Positions 48,558 to 62,499 of a stretch of 64,000 nucleotides of DNA are shown one piece after another. The notes under the pieces are model-generated. The model made no database searches. It saw nothing but the letters and a program-made list of their open reading frames with translations, and was not told the origin of the DNA. The stretch is from Verrucomicrobiales bacterium. Lineage in GTDB: Bacteria > Verrucomicrobiota > Verrucomicrobiia > Methylacidiphilales > JAAUTS01. Within the stretch, counting starts at the first letter, position 1. The number at the start of each line of letters is the position of its first letter. A program made the translations under genes and the position numbers. The stretch covers positions 1-64,000 of the forward strand of contig JAIRPN010000009.1 of assembly GCA_031256975.1 (NCBI GenBank), read 5' to 3'.

Positions 48558-51164
48558 TTATAAGCTGGCCTGATCCTCTTCTGAGTCATCTTCCGAGCTG
48601 ATCACCGGGGCAATGGCCTTCAACTTATCGCCACTGTCCAGTGTGACCAATTTCACGCCCTGGGTATTGCGTCCGCATTCACGGATACCTTCCACCGGAA
48701 TACGTACCATCTGGCCCTTGGCGGTAATCAGCATGATTTCATCCTGATCGTTTACCGTTAGCGCCCCGACCACGGCCCCGGTCTTTTCACCGGTCTTCAT
48801 GGTGATAATTCCCTTACCGCCGCGCGATTGCTGGCGGTACTCCTCAAACGAAGTGCGTTTGCCAATGCCATTTTCACCGGCAACCAGCAAGGTCGCCTTC
48901 GAATCGACGATCGACAGGGCCACGACTTCATCGCCTTTTTCCAGCGAAATGCCGCGCACACCGGTGGCCGGACGCCCCATGCTGCGTACGTCTTCCTCAC
49001 TGAAACGAATGCTCATGCCTTCCTTGGTGATCAACACCGCTTCGCTATGACCGGCGGTTAGCTTGACCTCGATCAAGGTATCGCCTTGGTCAATGCCAAT
49101 GGCGATAATGCCGCCCTTTCGGGTGTTGGAAAAATCCACCAACGGCGTCTTCTTCACCGTGCCGTTGCGGGTCGCGAAAAACACATATTGATCGCCATAA
49201 GTCCAGGTTTCATCCTCGTTATTGGCCCCACGGCGGGATTCAACCGGCAACATCGCCACTACTTTTTCCGAACTTTGCAGCGAAAGCACATTGGCAATAT
49301 TGCGCCCCTTGGCAGCGCGGGAACCTTCCGGAATCTCATGCACCCGCTCGACGTACACGCGCCCTGTGTTGGTGAAGAACATCAGGTAATCGTGCGTGCT
49401 GGCACTGTACATGCGCTCGACGAAATCCTGTTCGTCTTCCGATTCAGTCTGTCGCGTGGTTTGGCCGATGACGCCCTTGCCGCCGCGACGCTGCGAACGG
49501 TAACTGGATTTATTGGTGCGCTTGATCAGGCCGTTGTGCGTCAGCGTAATGATCATGCTCTCGTCGGCAATCAGGTCCTCGATCGCCATTTCGCCCTCAT
49601 CCGGCACGATCTGCGTGCGACGGGGCGTGGCGTGTTTTTCCTTGATGGTCTTGAGTTCCGCCTTGATGATGCTGAGCACACGCTTCTCACTCTTGAGAAT
49701 ATCGAGTAAGTCCGTGATCAATTCCAGCAGCTCGGCGTATTCCTTCTTGGTCTTTTCCTGTTCCAGGCCGACCAGCTGATAGAGGCGCAGTTCGAGAATC
49801 GCGTTGATCTGGTCTTCGCTGAACAAATAACGGCCTTCCTGCAAACGGGCCTCGCTGCGGATCATGACGCCGAATTTCTCCACGTTCTTGCGGGTGAACT
49901 CATAACCCATCAATTTCAAACGCGCTTCGTCGCGGGTCTTGGATTCACGGATTAACTTGATGAATTCGTCCAGATTGGCGAGGGCGATCAGGAAACCTTC
50001 CAGGATCTCCGCACGTTTCTCCGCATTGGCGAGCTCGAATTTGGTACGGCGAATCACCACTTCGCGGCGGTGTTCGATGTAGCAAACGATCATCTCTTTG
50101 ACGTTCAGAATCTTCGGCCGCCGCTGGTCAATCGCCAGCATGTTGGCGCTAAAACTGGATTCCAGCGCGGTCAACTTGTACAAGTTATTGATGACCACCT
50201 TGATCGCCGCATCACGCTTCAACTCAATCACCACGCGGGTGTTTTCATCCGATTCGTCACGAATGGCGGTAATGTCGGTCAGCGTCTTTTCATTGACCAG
50301 TTCCGCAATGCGTTCCACCAAAGTCGCACGGTTCACGCCGAATGGAATTTCATCAACTACAATGACTTCCTTGCCACCTTTCATTTCCTCGGTGTGTAAC
50401 TTGCCACGGATTTTCACCGAACCCTTGCCGGTGGTGAAATACTTTTTGATGCCGTCCATGCCCAAAATCGAGCAGCCGGTCGGGAAATCAGGTCCCTTGA
50501 TATATTTCAGCAAATCTTCCGGCTTAACCTCGGGATTGTCGATCACGGCATAAATGCCATCAATCACCTCGCCCAGGTTGTGCGGCGGAATATTGGTCGC
50601 CATACCGACGGCGATACCGGTACCGCCATTGACAATCAAATTCGGGAACGCCGACGGAAACACCACCGGCTCAGTCAAACGTTCATCGTAATTAGGGACA
50701 AAATCAACCGTATCCTTATCCATGTCCTCCATCAGACTGCCGCCCAAGGCGGTCAAACGGGCTTCGGTATAACGCATGGCCGCCGGTGGATCACCTTCGA
50801 CAGAACCGAAGTTACCCTGCGGGTCAACCAGCATATCGCGCATCGACCAAGGCTGAGCCATGTGCACCAAGGTCGGATAAATGACCGCTTCACCGTGCGG
50901 ATGGTAGTTACCGGAAGTGTCACCGCAAATTTTCGCGCATTTCATGTGCTTGCGGCCGGGGTACAGGTTCAGTTCGTGCATCGCAAACAGGATGCGGCGC
51001 TGCGAGGGCTTCAAACCATCGCGCACATCCGGCAAGGCGCGGGAGATGATGACCGACATGGAATAATCAAGGAACGAATCCTTGATTTCATCGGCCACGT
51101 TGATTTTTTCCACTTTCTCGTTAGGTGCGAAAAGCGATGTTGAAGGGATAATGTCGTCTGCCAT
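48558..51164 (-). CDS. gyrA: DNA gyrase subunit A
   Basis: 868 residues. The catalytic Tyr132 lies in AAMRYTEARL. The gyrase-specific GyrA box is QRRGGKG in the C-terminal pinwheel, with a second QSRGGKG; this marks it as GyrA, not ParC. The quinolone region reads GNYHPHGEAVIYPTLV: the positions of E. coli Ser83 and Asp87 are Ala93 and Pro97. It introduces negative supercoils with GyrB, encoded 47 bp upstream on the same strand. An acidic tail (SSEDDSEEDQASL) ends the protein. Confidence 0.97.
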   Translation of the reverse strand: MADDIIPSTSLFAPNEKVEKINVADEIKDSFLDYSMSVIISRALPDVRDGLKPSQRRILFAMHELNLYPGRKHMKCAKICGDTSGNYHPHGEAVIYPTLVHMAQPWSMRDMLVDPQGNFGSVEGDPPAAMRYTEARLTALGGSLMEDMDKDTVDFVPNYDERLTEPVVFPSAFPNLIVNGGTGIAVGMATNIPPHNLGEVIDGIYAVIDNPEVKPEDLLKYIKGPDFPTGCSILGMDGIKKYFTTGKGSVKIRGKLHTEEMKGGKEVIVVDEIPFGVNRATLVERIAELVNEKTLTDITAIRDESDENTRVVIELKRDAAIKVVINNLYKLTALESSFSANMLAIDQRRPKILNVKEMIVCYIEHRREVVIRRTKFELANAEKRAEILEGFLIALANLDEFIKLIRESKTRDEARLKLMGYEFTRKNVEKFGVMIRSEARLQEGRYLFSEDQINAILELRLYQLVGLEQEKTKKEYAELLELITDLLDILKSEKRVLSIIKAELKTIKEKHATPRRTQIVPDEGEMAIEDLIADESMIITLTHNGLIKRTNKSSYRSQRRGGKGVIGQTTRQTESEDEQDFVERMYSASTHDYLMFFTNTGRVYVERVHEIPEGSRAAKGRNIANVLSLQSSEKVVAMLPVESRRGANNEDETWTYGDQYVFFATRNGTVKKTPLVDFSNTRKGGIIAIGIDQGDTLIEVKLTAGHSEAVLITKEGMSIRFSEEDVRSMGRPATGVRGISLEKGDEVVALSIVDSKATLLVAGENGIGKRTSFEEYRQQSRGGKGIITMKTGEKTGAVVGALTVNDQDEIMLITAKGQMVRIPVEGIRECGRNTQGVKLVTLDSGDKLKAIAPVISSEDDSEEDQASL

Positions 51165-51211
51165 AAATTTAATTCAATACTTCGTGGTTAGCGTGTTTGG
51201 TCATTAGCGGG

Positions 51212-53830
<2,619 letters not shown>

Positions 53831-53865
53831 TTATCCGCAAAAGTCAATATTTTTTCCGGCTATAA

Positions 53866-53940
53866 ACATCTAAAAAATCACGGATTAACACGAATACACC
53901 CCTACCAAAACCAAGCTGATTCGCGTTCATTTCTGCTTAT
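53866..53940. repeat. Degraded inverted-repeat element, CACGGATTAACACGAAT family
   Basis: atcacggattaacacgaata and the later tgattcgcgttcatttctgc are weak reverse complements, resembling a decayed member of the other elements. It lies upstream of gyrB, in a 298-bp gap that otherwise holds the nrdJ terminator (53951-53988) and AT-rich sequence likely to contain the gyrB promoter. Confidence 0.45.
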
Positions 53941-53950
53941 TGGCAAACAA

Positions 53951-53988
53951 AAAAGACGCTAACCGCGATCCCGCGGTTAGCGTCTTCA
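53951..53988 (-). terminator. Terminator of nrdJ formed by an inverted pair of RTTAGCG motifs
   Basis: A perfect 15-bp stem, aagacgctaaccgcg (53953-53967) and cgcggttagcgtctt (53972-53986), with a 4-nt loop. Read on the minus strand it is followed by a T-run (the plus-strand A-run before 53955). It lies just downstream of the nrdJ stop. Each arm contains GGTTAGCG, as in the terminator at 35677. Confidence 0.9.
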
Positions 53989-54014
53989 AGAGGAATTTCG
54001 TTATTAGCGCCCAA

Positions 54015-57002
<2,988 letters not shown>

Positions 57003-57071
57003 AGGTTTCAAATCTCCTTTTATTTAACTTATACAAACTATTTAACTTCCTTAAAAGAGCAATGTCCACCC

Positions 57072-57118
57072 ACACTATACATCGGACAAGCATCGGAGCG
57101 TAACCCTATTAGTTGTGT
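57072..57118 (-). promoter_or_regulatory. Predicted tandem NrdR boxes upstream of nrdJ
   Basis: On the minus strand, ACACAACTAATAGGGT (57103-57118) matches 12 of 16 positions of the NrdR box consensus ACACWATATATWGTGT, and GTCCGATGTATAGTGT (57072-57087) matches 11 of 16 with a perfect right half. They are 15 bp apart (31 bp start to start), the spacing known for paired NrdR sites. NrdR represses ribonucleotide reductase genes when dATP is high. No nrdR gene is in the window. Confidence 0.6.
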
Positions 57119-57124
57119 CGTCAA
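57097..57124 (-). promoter_or_regulatory. Possible sigma70-type promoter of nrdJ
   Basis: On the minus strand TTGACG (57119-57124) and TACGCT (57097-57102) are separated by 16 bp. The spacer is exactly the upstream NrdR box, so bound repressor would block polymerase. The -10 match is weak (3 of 6). Confidence 0.4.
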
Positions 57125-57125
57125 C

Positions 57126-57311
57126 TCAAAACCCCTTCAAAAGCCACAAAAATTTTGTACAATCAAAATACGAAAAAAAAATCACTCCGCAACCCTTGAT
57201 TTTAAGCCCAAAAACGACACCGAATTGTTTTAAATTTGACAAAAACTTTTTAAGTAAATAGTCAATTTTTGTCGTTTTTAGCGACATTTTCGGTACTTTT
57301 CCGCAAACCAT
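57126..57311. other. AT-rich intergenic segment, no convincing gene
   Basis: Part of the 384-bp gap between nrdJ and the lipoprotein gene. It is strongly AT-rich with A- and T-runs and an imperfect inverted repeat (cgacaccgaattg .. caatttttgtcg, about 57208-57284). A 61-codon minus-strand frame here has no ribosome site and no recognisable protein features, so I treat it as noncoding. It may hold an upstream promoter element. Confidence 0.5.
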
Positions 57312-57386
57312 TAACCTTGCCGACTACCGCCATTAGCCCACCTTTCCCTTGGTTGCGCTCTTCCGTAATGGGGATATGTTTCAAGC

Positions 57387-57722
57387 ATGTGGGGTAGCGT
57401 GTGCATTGCAGGGGTGCTGTGCCTATCAATTCTGACCGGCTGCGCCGATTTGTCCAATCGCAGCCAATTTCTCAGTGTTGGCATGACCACCAACCAAATG
57501 CAAAGCATACTGGGCAGCGGCGGCTACCCGAAAAACCGCGTCCTCAACCAGCAGGGACAATTGCAGGAACTTTGGGAATATACCGATGCCGAGAGCAAAC
57601 AGAAACTCTGGCTGTGCTTTACTGATTATAAATTGTCCCGCTGGGCAGTCCGGGGCCAGTTGCTAAACGGTGTTCCCGTGCAGATGCCAAGCGATTTGAT
57701 CGATCCGATCAAGGTTCCTTAA
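57387..57722 (+). CDS. Small lipoprotein, loosely SmpA/BamE-like
   Basis: 111 residues. A signal sequence ends in a lipobox (LSILTGC, Cys about residue 19). The mature part, FLSVGMTTNQMQSILGSGGYP then ELWEYTD and WLCFTDYKLSRW, has the GMTxxQVxxxLG then WxY strand pattern of SmpA/OmlA (BamE)-type domains, suggesting an outer-membrane assembly or envelope role. It is short and the match is weak. The stop overlaps the convergent der stop by 4 bp. Confidence 0.62.
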   Translation: MWGSVCIAGVLCLSILTGCADLSNRSQFLSVGMTTNQMQSILGSGGYPKNRVLNQQGQLQELWEYTDAESKQKLWLCFTDYKLSRWAVRGQLLNGVPVQMPSDLIDPIKVP

Positions 57723-59125
57723 TCCGCGTTTTTCCGGCCTTTGCGCGGACCGTCTTTCTTCGCCGCTGGCGATTCCTTTTTGTCCTTGAGAACCCACTTC
57801 AACGCGCAACCCGTCAAATCATACTCCTCGCGAATCCGCTGTTCCAGGAACCGCTCGTACGACGGCGTCCACAATTTCCGGTCATTGATAAACACCTTCA
57901 GGGTCGGCGTGCCGTAAGTTTCGCGCTGGGCCGACACATAATAAACCTTCAACTGCCGCCCCTGCCGCGACGACGGCAAATGCCGCACCATCGCCCGCTG
58001 GATCAAGCGGTTGATCTGTCCGGTCGGCAACGGTTCACGGCTGATCTTTCGCACCTTTTCCATCACCTTCAGCCACAGGCCGAGGTTCTTGCCCTCTGCC
58101 GCGCTGACAAAAATCACCGGTGCGTAGTTCAGGAAGAACAATTGCCGCTTGATGCTCTCCTCGTACTCCTTCAAAAATTCGCGCGGCGTCTGGGATTCAA
58201 AACCCGGAATCTCCACCTGCTCCGACAAATCCCACTTGTTGACCAAAATCACGCAGGGCCGCCCCGCGTCGTTGATCAAACCCGCAATCTTCTTCTCCTG
58301 CTCGCTAATGCCGAGCATCGCGTCAATCACCAGCACGCAAAGATGCGACCGGTTGATGGTGTGCGCCGTGCGCGAGGTCATCGCCTGTTCCAATTGATCC
58401 TTCACCCGCGATTTCTTGCGCATGCCCGCGGTATCGACAAACAAATACTTCCGCCCCTCATGCTCGAATTGCACGTCCACCGCGTCGCGCGTGGTGCCTG
58501 CAATGTCGCTAACGATGACACGCTTCTCCTGCAGCAACGCATTGATCAGCGATGACTTGCCGACATTCGGCCTTCCCACCAACGCCACACGAAACTCATC
58601 ATTGGCGTCGGCCTGGTCATTAGCCTCCGCCTTTGGCCAATTCTTCGACAAACTCGCCATTAGCGCCTCAACCCCGAGACCATGCGCCGCCGAAACCGGA
58701 AACACCTTTTCAAATCCAAGCTCGTAAAACTCCGCCGCCAAATTCTGCACCTCCGGCGTATCCAGCTTGTTCACCACCAGCGACACCTGCTTGTCCGCCT
58801 TGCGCAACTTCCGCGCCACCTCGATGTCCAGCGGATTAATCCCTGCGCGACCATCCACCACCAGCAAAATATCCGTCGCTGTTTCAAGGGCGATATTCAC
58901 TTCCCGCTGGATCGCCTGCTCGAATCCCGAATGGTCATCCAGACCGATACCGCCCGTATCCACCAACGTGAACGCATAATCATGCCACAGGCATTCATGC
59001 GTAATGCGGTCGCGCGTCACCCCGGGCATATCATGCACCAGAGAGATCTGCTTGCCGGAAATCCGGTTGAACAACGCCGATTTCCCGACGTTCGGTCGAC
59101 CTACAATGGCTAAAACAGGTTTCAT
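57719..59125 (-). CDS. der: Ribosome assembly GTPase Der (EngA)
   Basis: 468 residues with two tandem GTPase domains: G1 GRPNVGKSALFN (9-20) with VDTGG and VNKLD, and a second G1 GRPNVGKSSLINALL with VDTAGMRKKSRVK and VNKWDL. A KH-like C-terminal domain follows (LKVYYVSAQRETYGTPTLKVFIN). It is needed for 50S subunit maturation. The last 20 residues are Lys-rich. Full length for the family. Confidence 0.96.
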   Translation of the reverse strand: MKPVLAIVGRPNVGKSALFNRISGKQISLVHDMPGVTRDRITHECLWHDYAFTLVDTGGIGLDDHSGFEQAIQREVNIALETATDILLVVDGRAGINPLDIEVARKLRKADKQVSLVVNKLDTPEVQNLAAEFYELGFEKVFPVSAAHGLGVEALMASLSKNWPKAEANDQADANDEFRVALVGRPNVGKSSLINALLQEKRVIVSDIAGTTRDAVDVQFEHEGRKYLFVDTAGMRKKSRVKDQLEQAMTSRTAHTINRSHLCVLVIDAMLGISEQEKKIAGLINDAGRPCVILVNKWDLSEQVEIPGFESQTPREFLKEYEESIKRQLFFLNYAPVIFVSAAEGKNLGLWLKVMEKVRKISREPLPTGQINRLIQRAMVRHLPSSRQGRQLKVYYVSAQRETYGTPTLKVFINDRKLWTPSYERFLEQRIREEYDLTGCALKWVLKDKKESPAAKKDGPRKGRKNAD

Positions 59126-59292
59126 AACCGCGCCATGCTAAAGCAGAAACCGCTAATGACGAACACAAATTATCATTCACGGCCTATGATGCGCATTGGT
59201 TTTTACTTTGAGCCTGCCGCCTGACGGCATATAAACTTCTTAATGGAGGACCCAAAAAACTCCAAATCATCCCATATCAACCGGAAAAAGAA

Positions 59293-59799
59293 ATGCTTCT
59301 GATCTTCAGCGGATTGCCTGGCACTGGAAAAACAACCATCGCGCGTCAGGTTGCCAAGAACCTATCCGCCTTTTACCTGCGTATCGATACTTTGGAACAA
59401 ATGCTGGTACACTCCGGTCTTGTCAAAAAACAGGGGGATTTGGGCCAGGCCGGATACATGATCGGATATTCCCAGTCGGCAGAAAACCTGCGCCTTGGAC
59501 TTACAGTCGTAGCGGATTCTGTAAATCCTCTGAAAATTACCCGCGATGCGTGGAGAAACGTTGCCATTCAAGCCGAAGTCCCTTATTTGGAAATAGAACT
59601 GATTTGTTCAGATCAAACCCTGCACAGGGAACGGGTTGAAACTCGATTATCGGACATTCCCGGCCTGGTCCTCCCAAACTGGCAAAGCGTCATCAACCGC
59701 CAATACGAACCCTGGGACCGGGAGCATTTGATCCTGGACACCGCCAAACTGCATCCCGATGAAGCTGTCGGTGAAATTCTTAAAGAAGTCCGTCGTTAG
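59293..59799 (+). CDS. Small P-loop kinase-like protein
   Basis: 168 residues, AAA_33 type. Walker A GLPGTGKTTIARQ (about 7-19), then FYLRIDTLEQML and VVADSVNPLKITRDAW, resembling chloramphenicol phosphotransferase-like and gluconate kinase-like enzymes of broad substrate range. Composition is a little more AT-rich than its neighbours. Its stop TAG lies in a CGTTAGCG motif that also supplies the stop of convergent pgsA. Substrate unknown. Confidence 0.72.
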   Translation: MLLIFSGLPGTGKTTIARQVAKNLSAFYLRIDTLEQMLVHSGLVKKQGDLGQAGYMIGYSQSAENLRLGLTVVADSVNPLKITRDAWRNVAIQAEVPYLEIELICSDQTLHRERVETRLSDIPGLVLPNWQSVINRQYEPWDREHLILDTAKLHPDEAVGEILKEVRR

Positions 59800-60389
59800 C
59801 GGCTGCTCGGCGTCCCGTAACCACTCTCGGTGATCGCCCGCACGCCGCGCACAATATACACCATCAGCGATACAAAGGTAAACAGCCCCGCCGCCCACAC
59901 CCACCAGTCAATCTTCAACCAGTCAAACTTGACCAGGATGATCGACACCACGCACATCTGCAGCGCAGTCGAGATTTTCCCCGACCAATGCGGCCTTACC
60001 CGCACATGGCGCGTAAATACATGCAGCACCGCGAAACCCATCAGCAAAATCGCGTCGCGTCCCAGGATCAATACCAGGAACCACAGCGGCAGGCGGTACA
60101 ATCCCGGCACCTGAATGATGCTCAGCGTGATGATCGCCGCCAACAACAGGGCCTTGTCCGCCAGCGGATCCAGCACCGCACCCAGTTCGCTCTTTTGCTT
60201 GAACCGCTTGGCAATCCAGCCGTCCAGCGCATCCGTCACCGCCGCGAGGATGAAGGCGCTAACCGCGAGCCAGTGATAGAATTCATTGACCGTTCCCTTG
60301 GTCGCGCTCTCGTCGTAATACAACAACGCGCCGACAAAAAACGGAATCAGCAGAATACGCAGGATCGTGATGCGGGTAGCCAGTGTCAT
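59796..60389 (-). CDS. pgsA: CDP-diacylglycerol-glycerol-3-phosphate 3-phosphatidyltransferase
   Basis: 197 residues with about four to five membrane helices. The CDP-alcohol phosphotransferase motif is DALDGWIAKRFKQKSELGAVLDPLADK (DxxDGxxA(K)R...GxxxDxxxD; Lys where Ala-Arg is usual). It makes phosphatidylglycerol phosphate. It could also be a related CDP-alcohol transferase. I chose ATG 60389; an upstream TTG adds three residues. Confidence 0.85.
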   Translation of the reverse strand: MTLATRITILRILLIPFFVGALLYYDESATKGTVNEFYHWLAVSAFILAAVTDALDGWIAKRFKQKSELGAVLDPLADKALLLAAIITLSIIQVPGLYRLPLWFLVLILGRDAILLMGFAVLHVFTRHVRVRPHWSGKISTALQMCVVSIILVKFDWLKIDWWVWAAGLFTFVSLMVYIVRGVRAITESGYGTPSSR

Positions 60390-60397
60390 CGGCACCA

Positions 60398-60479
60398 ATT
60401 ATGAATGATAAATTCGGAATGATGAATAAAAAAGTGTCGCCACCGTTCATCATTTACAATTCATCCTTCATAATTTTCC
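60398..60479. repeat. Inverted-repeat element, AATGATGAATTATGAATG family
   Basis: The left arm, aattatgaatgataaattcg then gaatgatgaat, and right arm, gttcatcatttacaattcat then ccttcataatt, are imperfect reverse complements of 7-9-nt direct repeats. It lies between gltX and pgsA and provides the last two sense codons and the stop of gltX. Confidence 0.85.
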
Positions 60480-61799
60480 CAACGTCCTCTGCAAACGCGC
60501 CAGCACCCGTTCCTTGCCCATCACCTCAAGCATGTGATAAAGCGACGGACCGACTGCCCGGCCCGCCACGCCAGCGCGGCACGGGTGCACATAAACACCA
60601 ACCTTCACGCCGTCACCGGCGGCCAAGGCTTTCAAGGTTTCTTCCAATTTCACCGCCGACCATTCACCCAACCCGCCAAACGCGGCGCTGAGTTTTTCGA
60701 TTCGCGATTTCGCCTCCGGTTCTTTCAAGGTCACCGTTAGCGACTTCTCATCATAGGAAAATTCCTCATTGAAGAACGGCTCCACCCAGTCCGGCAGATC
60801 GCGACCCAACTTGATTTTCTCGCGCACGATGTCCAGCACGCCGGTCACATAAGCCGCGTCAATCTTCGACAAATCCACTCCGCGCTGCGTCAGGTATTCC
60901 TTGGCATAAGCGTGATATTGTTCCGCCGTTAGCGCCTTCCAGTATTCGCCGTTCAGCCAGTACAGTTTATTGATATCAAAGCGCGCATTGCCACGGTTGA
61001 TCTGCGGCAAATCAAACTTCTCCACCACCTCGCTAATGGCGATCACCTCGCGGTTGTCCTTCGGCGACCAACCCAGCAGGCACAGGTAATTCCGCACCGC
61101 CTCGGGCAGATAACCCTGGTCCATATACTCGCCGATCGACGCGCCTTCATCGCGCTTTGACATCTTCGAGCCGCCAGGGTTCAGGATCAGCGGAATGTGC
61201 GCGTACTGCGGAGGAGTCGCACCCAGCGCCTCGAACATGGCGATATGCTTGTGCGTGTTCGACAAATGATCCTCACCGCGAATCACGTGGGTGATCTTCA
61301 TCTCCAGATCATCCACCACGTTGACAAAGTGGAACACCGGCGTGCCGTCCTTGCGGAAAATCGTCGGGTCGGGTTCATGCGTGCGGTCAAAGGTAATCTC
61401 GCCGCAGATCAAATCCTTCACCACGCCTGGCGTGCGCGGCATGCGGAAACGCACCGAACCGTCCGGGTCCTGGTAAGCCTTGTCCACCGCCAGCAACTGG
61501 TCGACATACTTCTTGTAAATGTCCATCCGCTGGCTCTGGTAATAAGGACCGAAATCGCCCTTGGCACCGCCGCCTTCCTGGGCACCCTCGTCCCAGTCGA
61601 GACCCAGCCAGCGCAGCCCTTTGAAAATAATCGCCACCGCTTCCGGCGTATTCCGGGCCGTGTCGGTATCCTCGATGCGCAAAATCAGCTTCCCGCCGAA
61701 GTGACGGGCATACAGCCAGTTAAACAACGCGGTACGCGCCCCGCCAATGTGCAACAATCCCGTCGGCGACGGGGCAAAACGAACACGAACATCACTCAT
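60468..61799 (-). CDS. gltX: Glutamyl-tRNA synthetase
   Basis: 443 residues, class I. RFAPSPTGLLHIGGARTALFNWLYAR carries the HIGH motif. Also seen are FHFVNVVDDLEMKITHVIRGEDHLSNT and KMSKRDEGASIGEYMDQGYLPEAVRNYLCLLGWSPKD. The C-terminal anticodon domain is shorter than in many homologues. The final residues (K-L-stop) are encoded by the right arm of the inverted repeat at 60398-60479, so the C-terminus may have been trimmed or changed when the element arrived. Confidence 0.95.
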   Translation of the reverse strand: MSDVRVRFAPSPTGLLHIGGARTALFNWLYARHFGGKLILRIEDTDTARNTPEAVAIIFKGLRWLGLDWDEGAQEGGGAKGDFGPYYQSQRMDIYKKYVDQLLAVDKAYQDPDGSVRFRMPRTPGVVKDLICGEITFDRTHEPDPTIFRKDGTPVFHFVNVVDDLEMKITHVIRGEDHLSNTHKHIAMFEALGATPPQYAHIPLILNPGGSKMSKRDEGASIGEYMDQGYLPEAVRNYLCLLGWSPKDNREVIAISEVVEKFDLPQINRGNARFDINKLYWLNGEYWKALTAEQYHAYAKEYLTQRGVDLSKIDAAYVTGVLDIVREKIKLGRDLPDWVEPFFNEEFSYDEKSLTVTLKEPEAKSRIEKLSAAFGGLGEWSAVKLEETLKALAAGDGVKVGVYVHPCRAGVAGRAVGPSLYHMLEVMGKERVLARLQRTLGKL

Positions 61800-61889
61800 A
61801 AAATCTTTCTGGAATAATTAGCCGACCATTAAAGCCGACGCCAACCACAAAGGCAAACAACTAATTGGCTCCCATGTATGCAAAGAATC

Positions 61890-61936
61890 CGCAAAAATTG
61901 TGTTCTCTTTGTGTTCTTTTGAGGCTAATAAAAATC
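61890..61936. repeat. Single-arm repeat-like sequence, TTTGTGTTCTTTTG type
   Basis: aaattgtgttctctttgtgt then tcttttgaggctaat is built from 8-9-nt direct repeats (tgtgttct, tttgtgttct) in the style of the other elements, but without a visible opposite arm. It overlaps the probable leader of lemA. Confidence 0.45.
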
Positions 61937-61939
61937 CCC

Positions 61940-62497
61940 ATGCCCTCCTTTCTCGTCATTAGCGCGGCCACCGCGTTTGTCGCGGTCATCCTCATTATCT
62001 TCCTGTTCAATTCACTAATCGCCAAACGCAACGCCGTCGACTTCGCCTTCAGTTGCATTGATACCCAGCTCAAGAAACGCTGCGACCTCATCCCCAACCT
62101 CATCGCCACCGTCAAGGGTTACGCCAATCACGAAGCCGGAGTCCTGCGCGAAGTCACCGAACTCCGCAATCAACTCATCAACCAGCAAAGCGCCACCAAT
62201 GACCGTTTCGCCCTCGAAACGCAACTCACCGAAAAACTCCCCGCACTCATGGCGGTGGCCGAGGCCTACCCCAACCTCAAAGCCGACCAGCAATTCCTCC
62301 ACCTCCAGCGCACCCTGACCGAAATCGAGGAACAAATCTCCGCCGCCCGACGCGCCTTCAACGCCGCCACCTACGAATACAACAACGCCGTGCAAAGCTT
62401 CCCCTCCAACCTCATCGCCGGCACCTTCCAATTCCGCGCCCGCGATTTCTTCCACATCAACGACACCGAGCGCCAAAACCCCGCCGTTAGCGTCTGA
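61940..62497 (+). CDS. lemA: LemA family membrane protein
   Basis: 185 residues. One N-terminal membrane helix (LVISAATAFVAVILIIFLFN) is followed by a long helical hairpin with the LemA hallmarks LKKRCDLIPNLIATVKGYANHE, AEAYPNLKADQQFLHLQ and RRAFNAATYEYNNAVQSFPSNLIA. Function is poorly defined; LemA is often linked with proteases or DUF3137-type proteins. I chose ATG 61940. The DUF3137 gene follows after 2 bp. Confidence 0.92.
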   Translation: MPSFLVISAATAFVAVILIIFLFNSLIAKRNAVDFAFSCIDTQLKKRCDLIPNLIATVKGYANHEAGVLREVTELRNQLINQQSATNDRFALETQLTEKLPALMAVAEAYPNLKADQQFLHLQRTLTEIEEQISAARRAFNAATYEYNNAVQSFPSNLIAGTFQFRARDFFHINDTERQNPAVSV

Positions 62498-62499
62498 TT

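Noticed and set aside
57126-57311. A 61-codon minus-strand gene upstream of nrdJ
   Set aside because: It lies in AT-rich sequence, lacks a ribosome site and shows no protein-like conservation features.
57003-57386. Cobalamin riboswitch upstream of nrdJ
   Set aside because: No B12-box-like GCCACTG or matching secondary structure was seen; paired NrdR sites explain regulation better.
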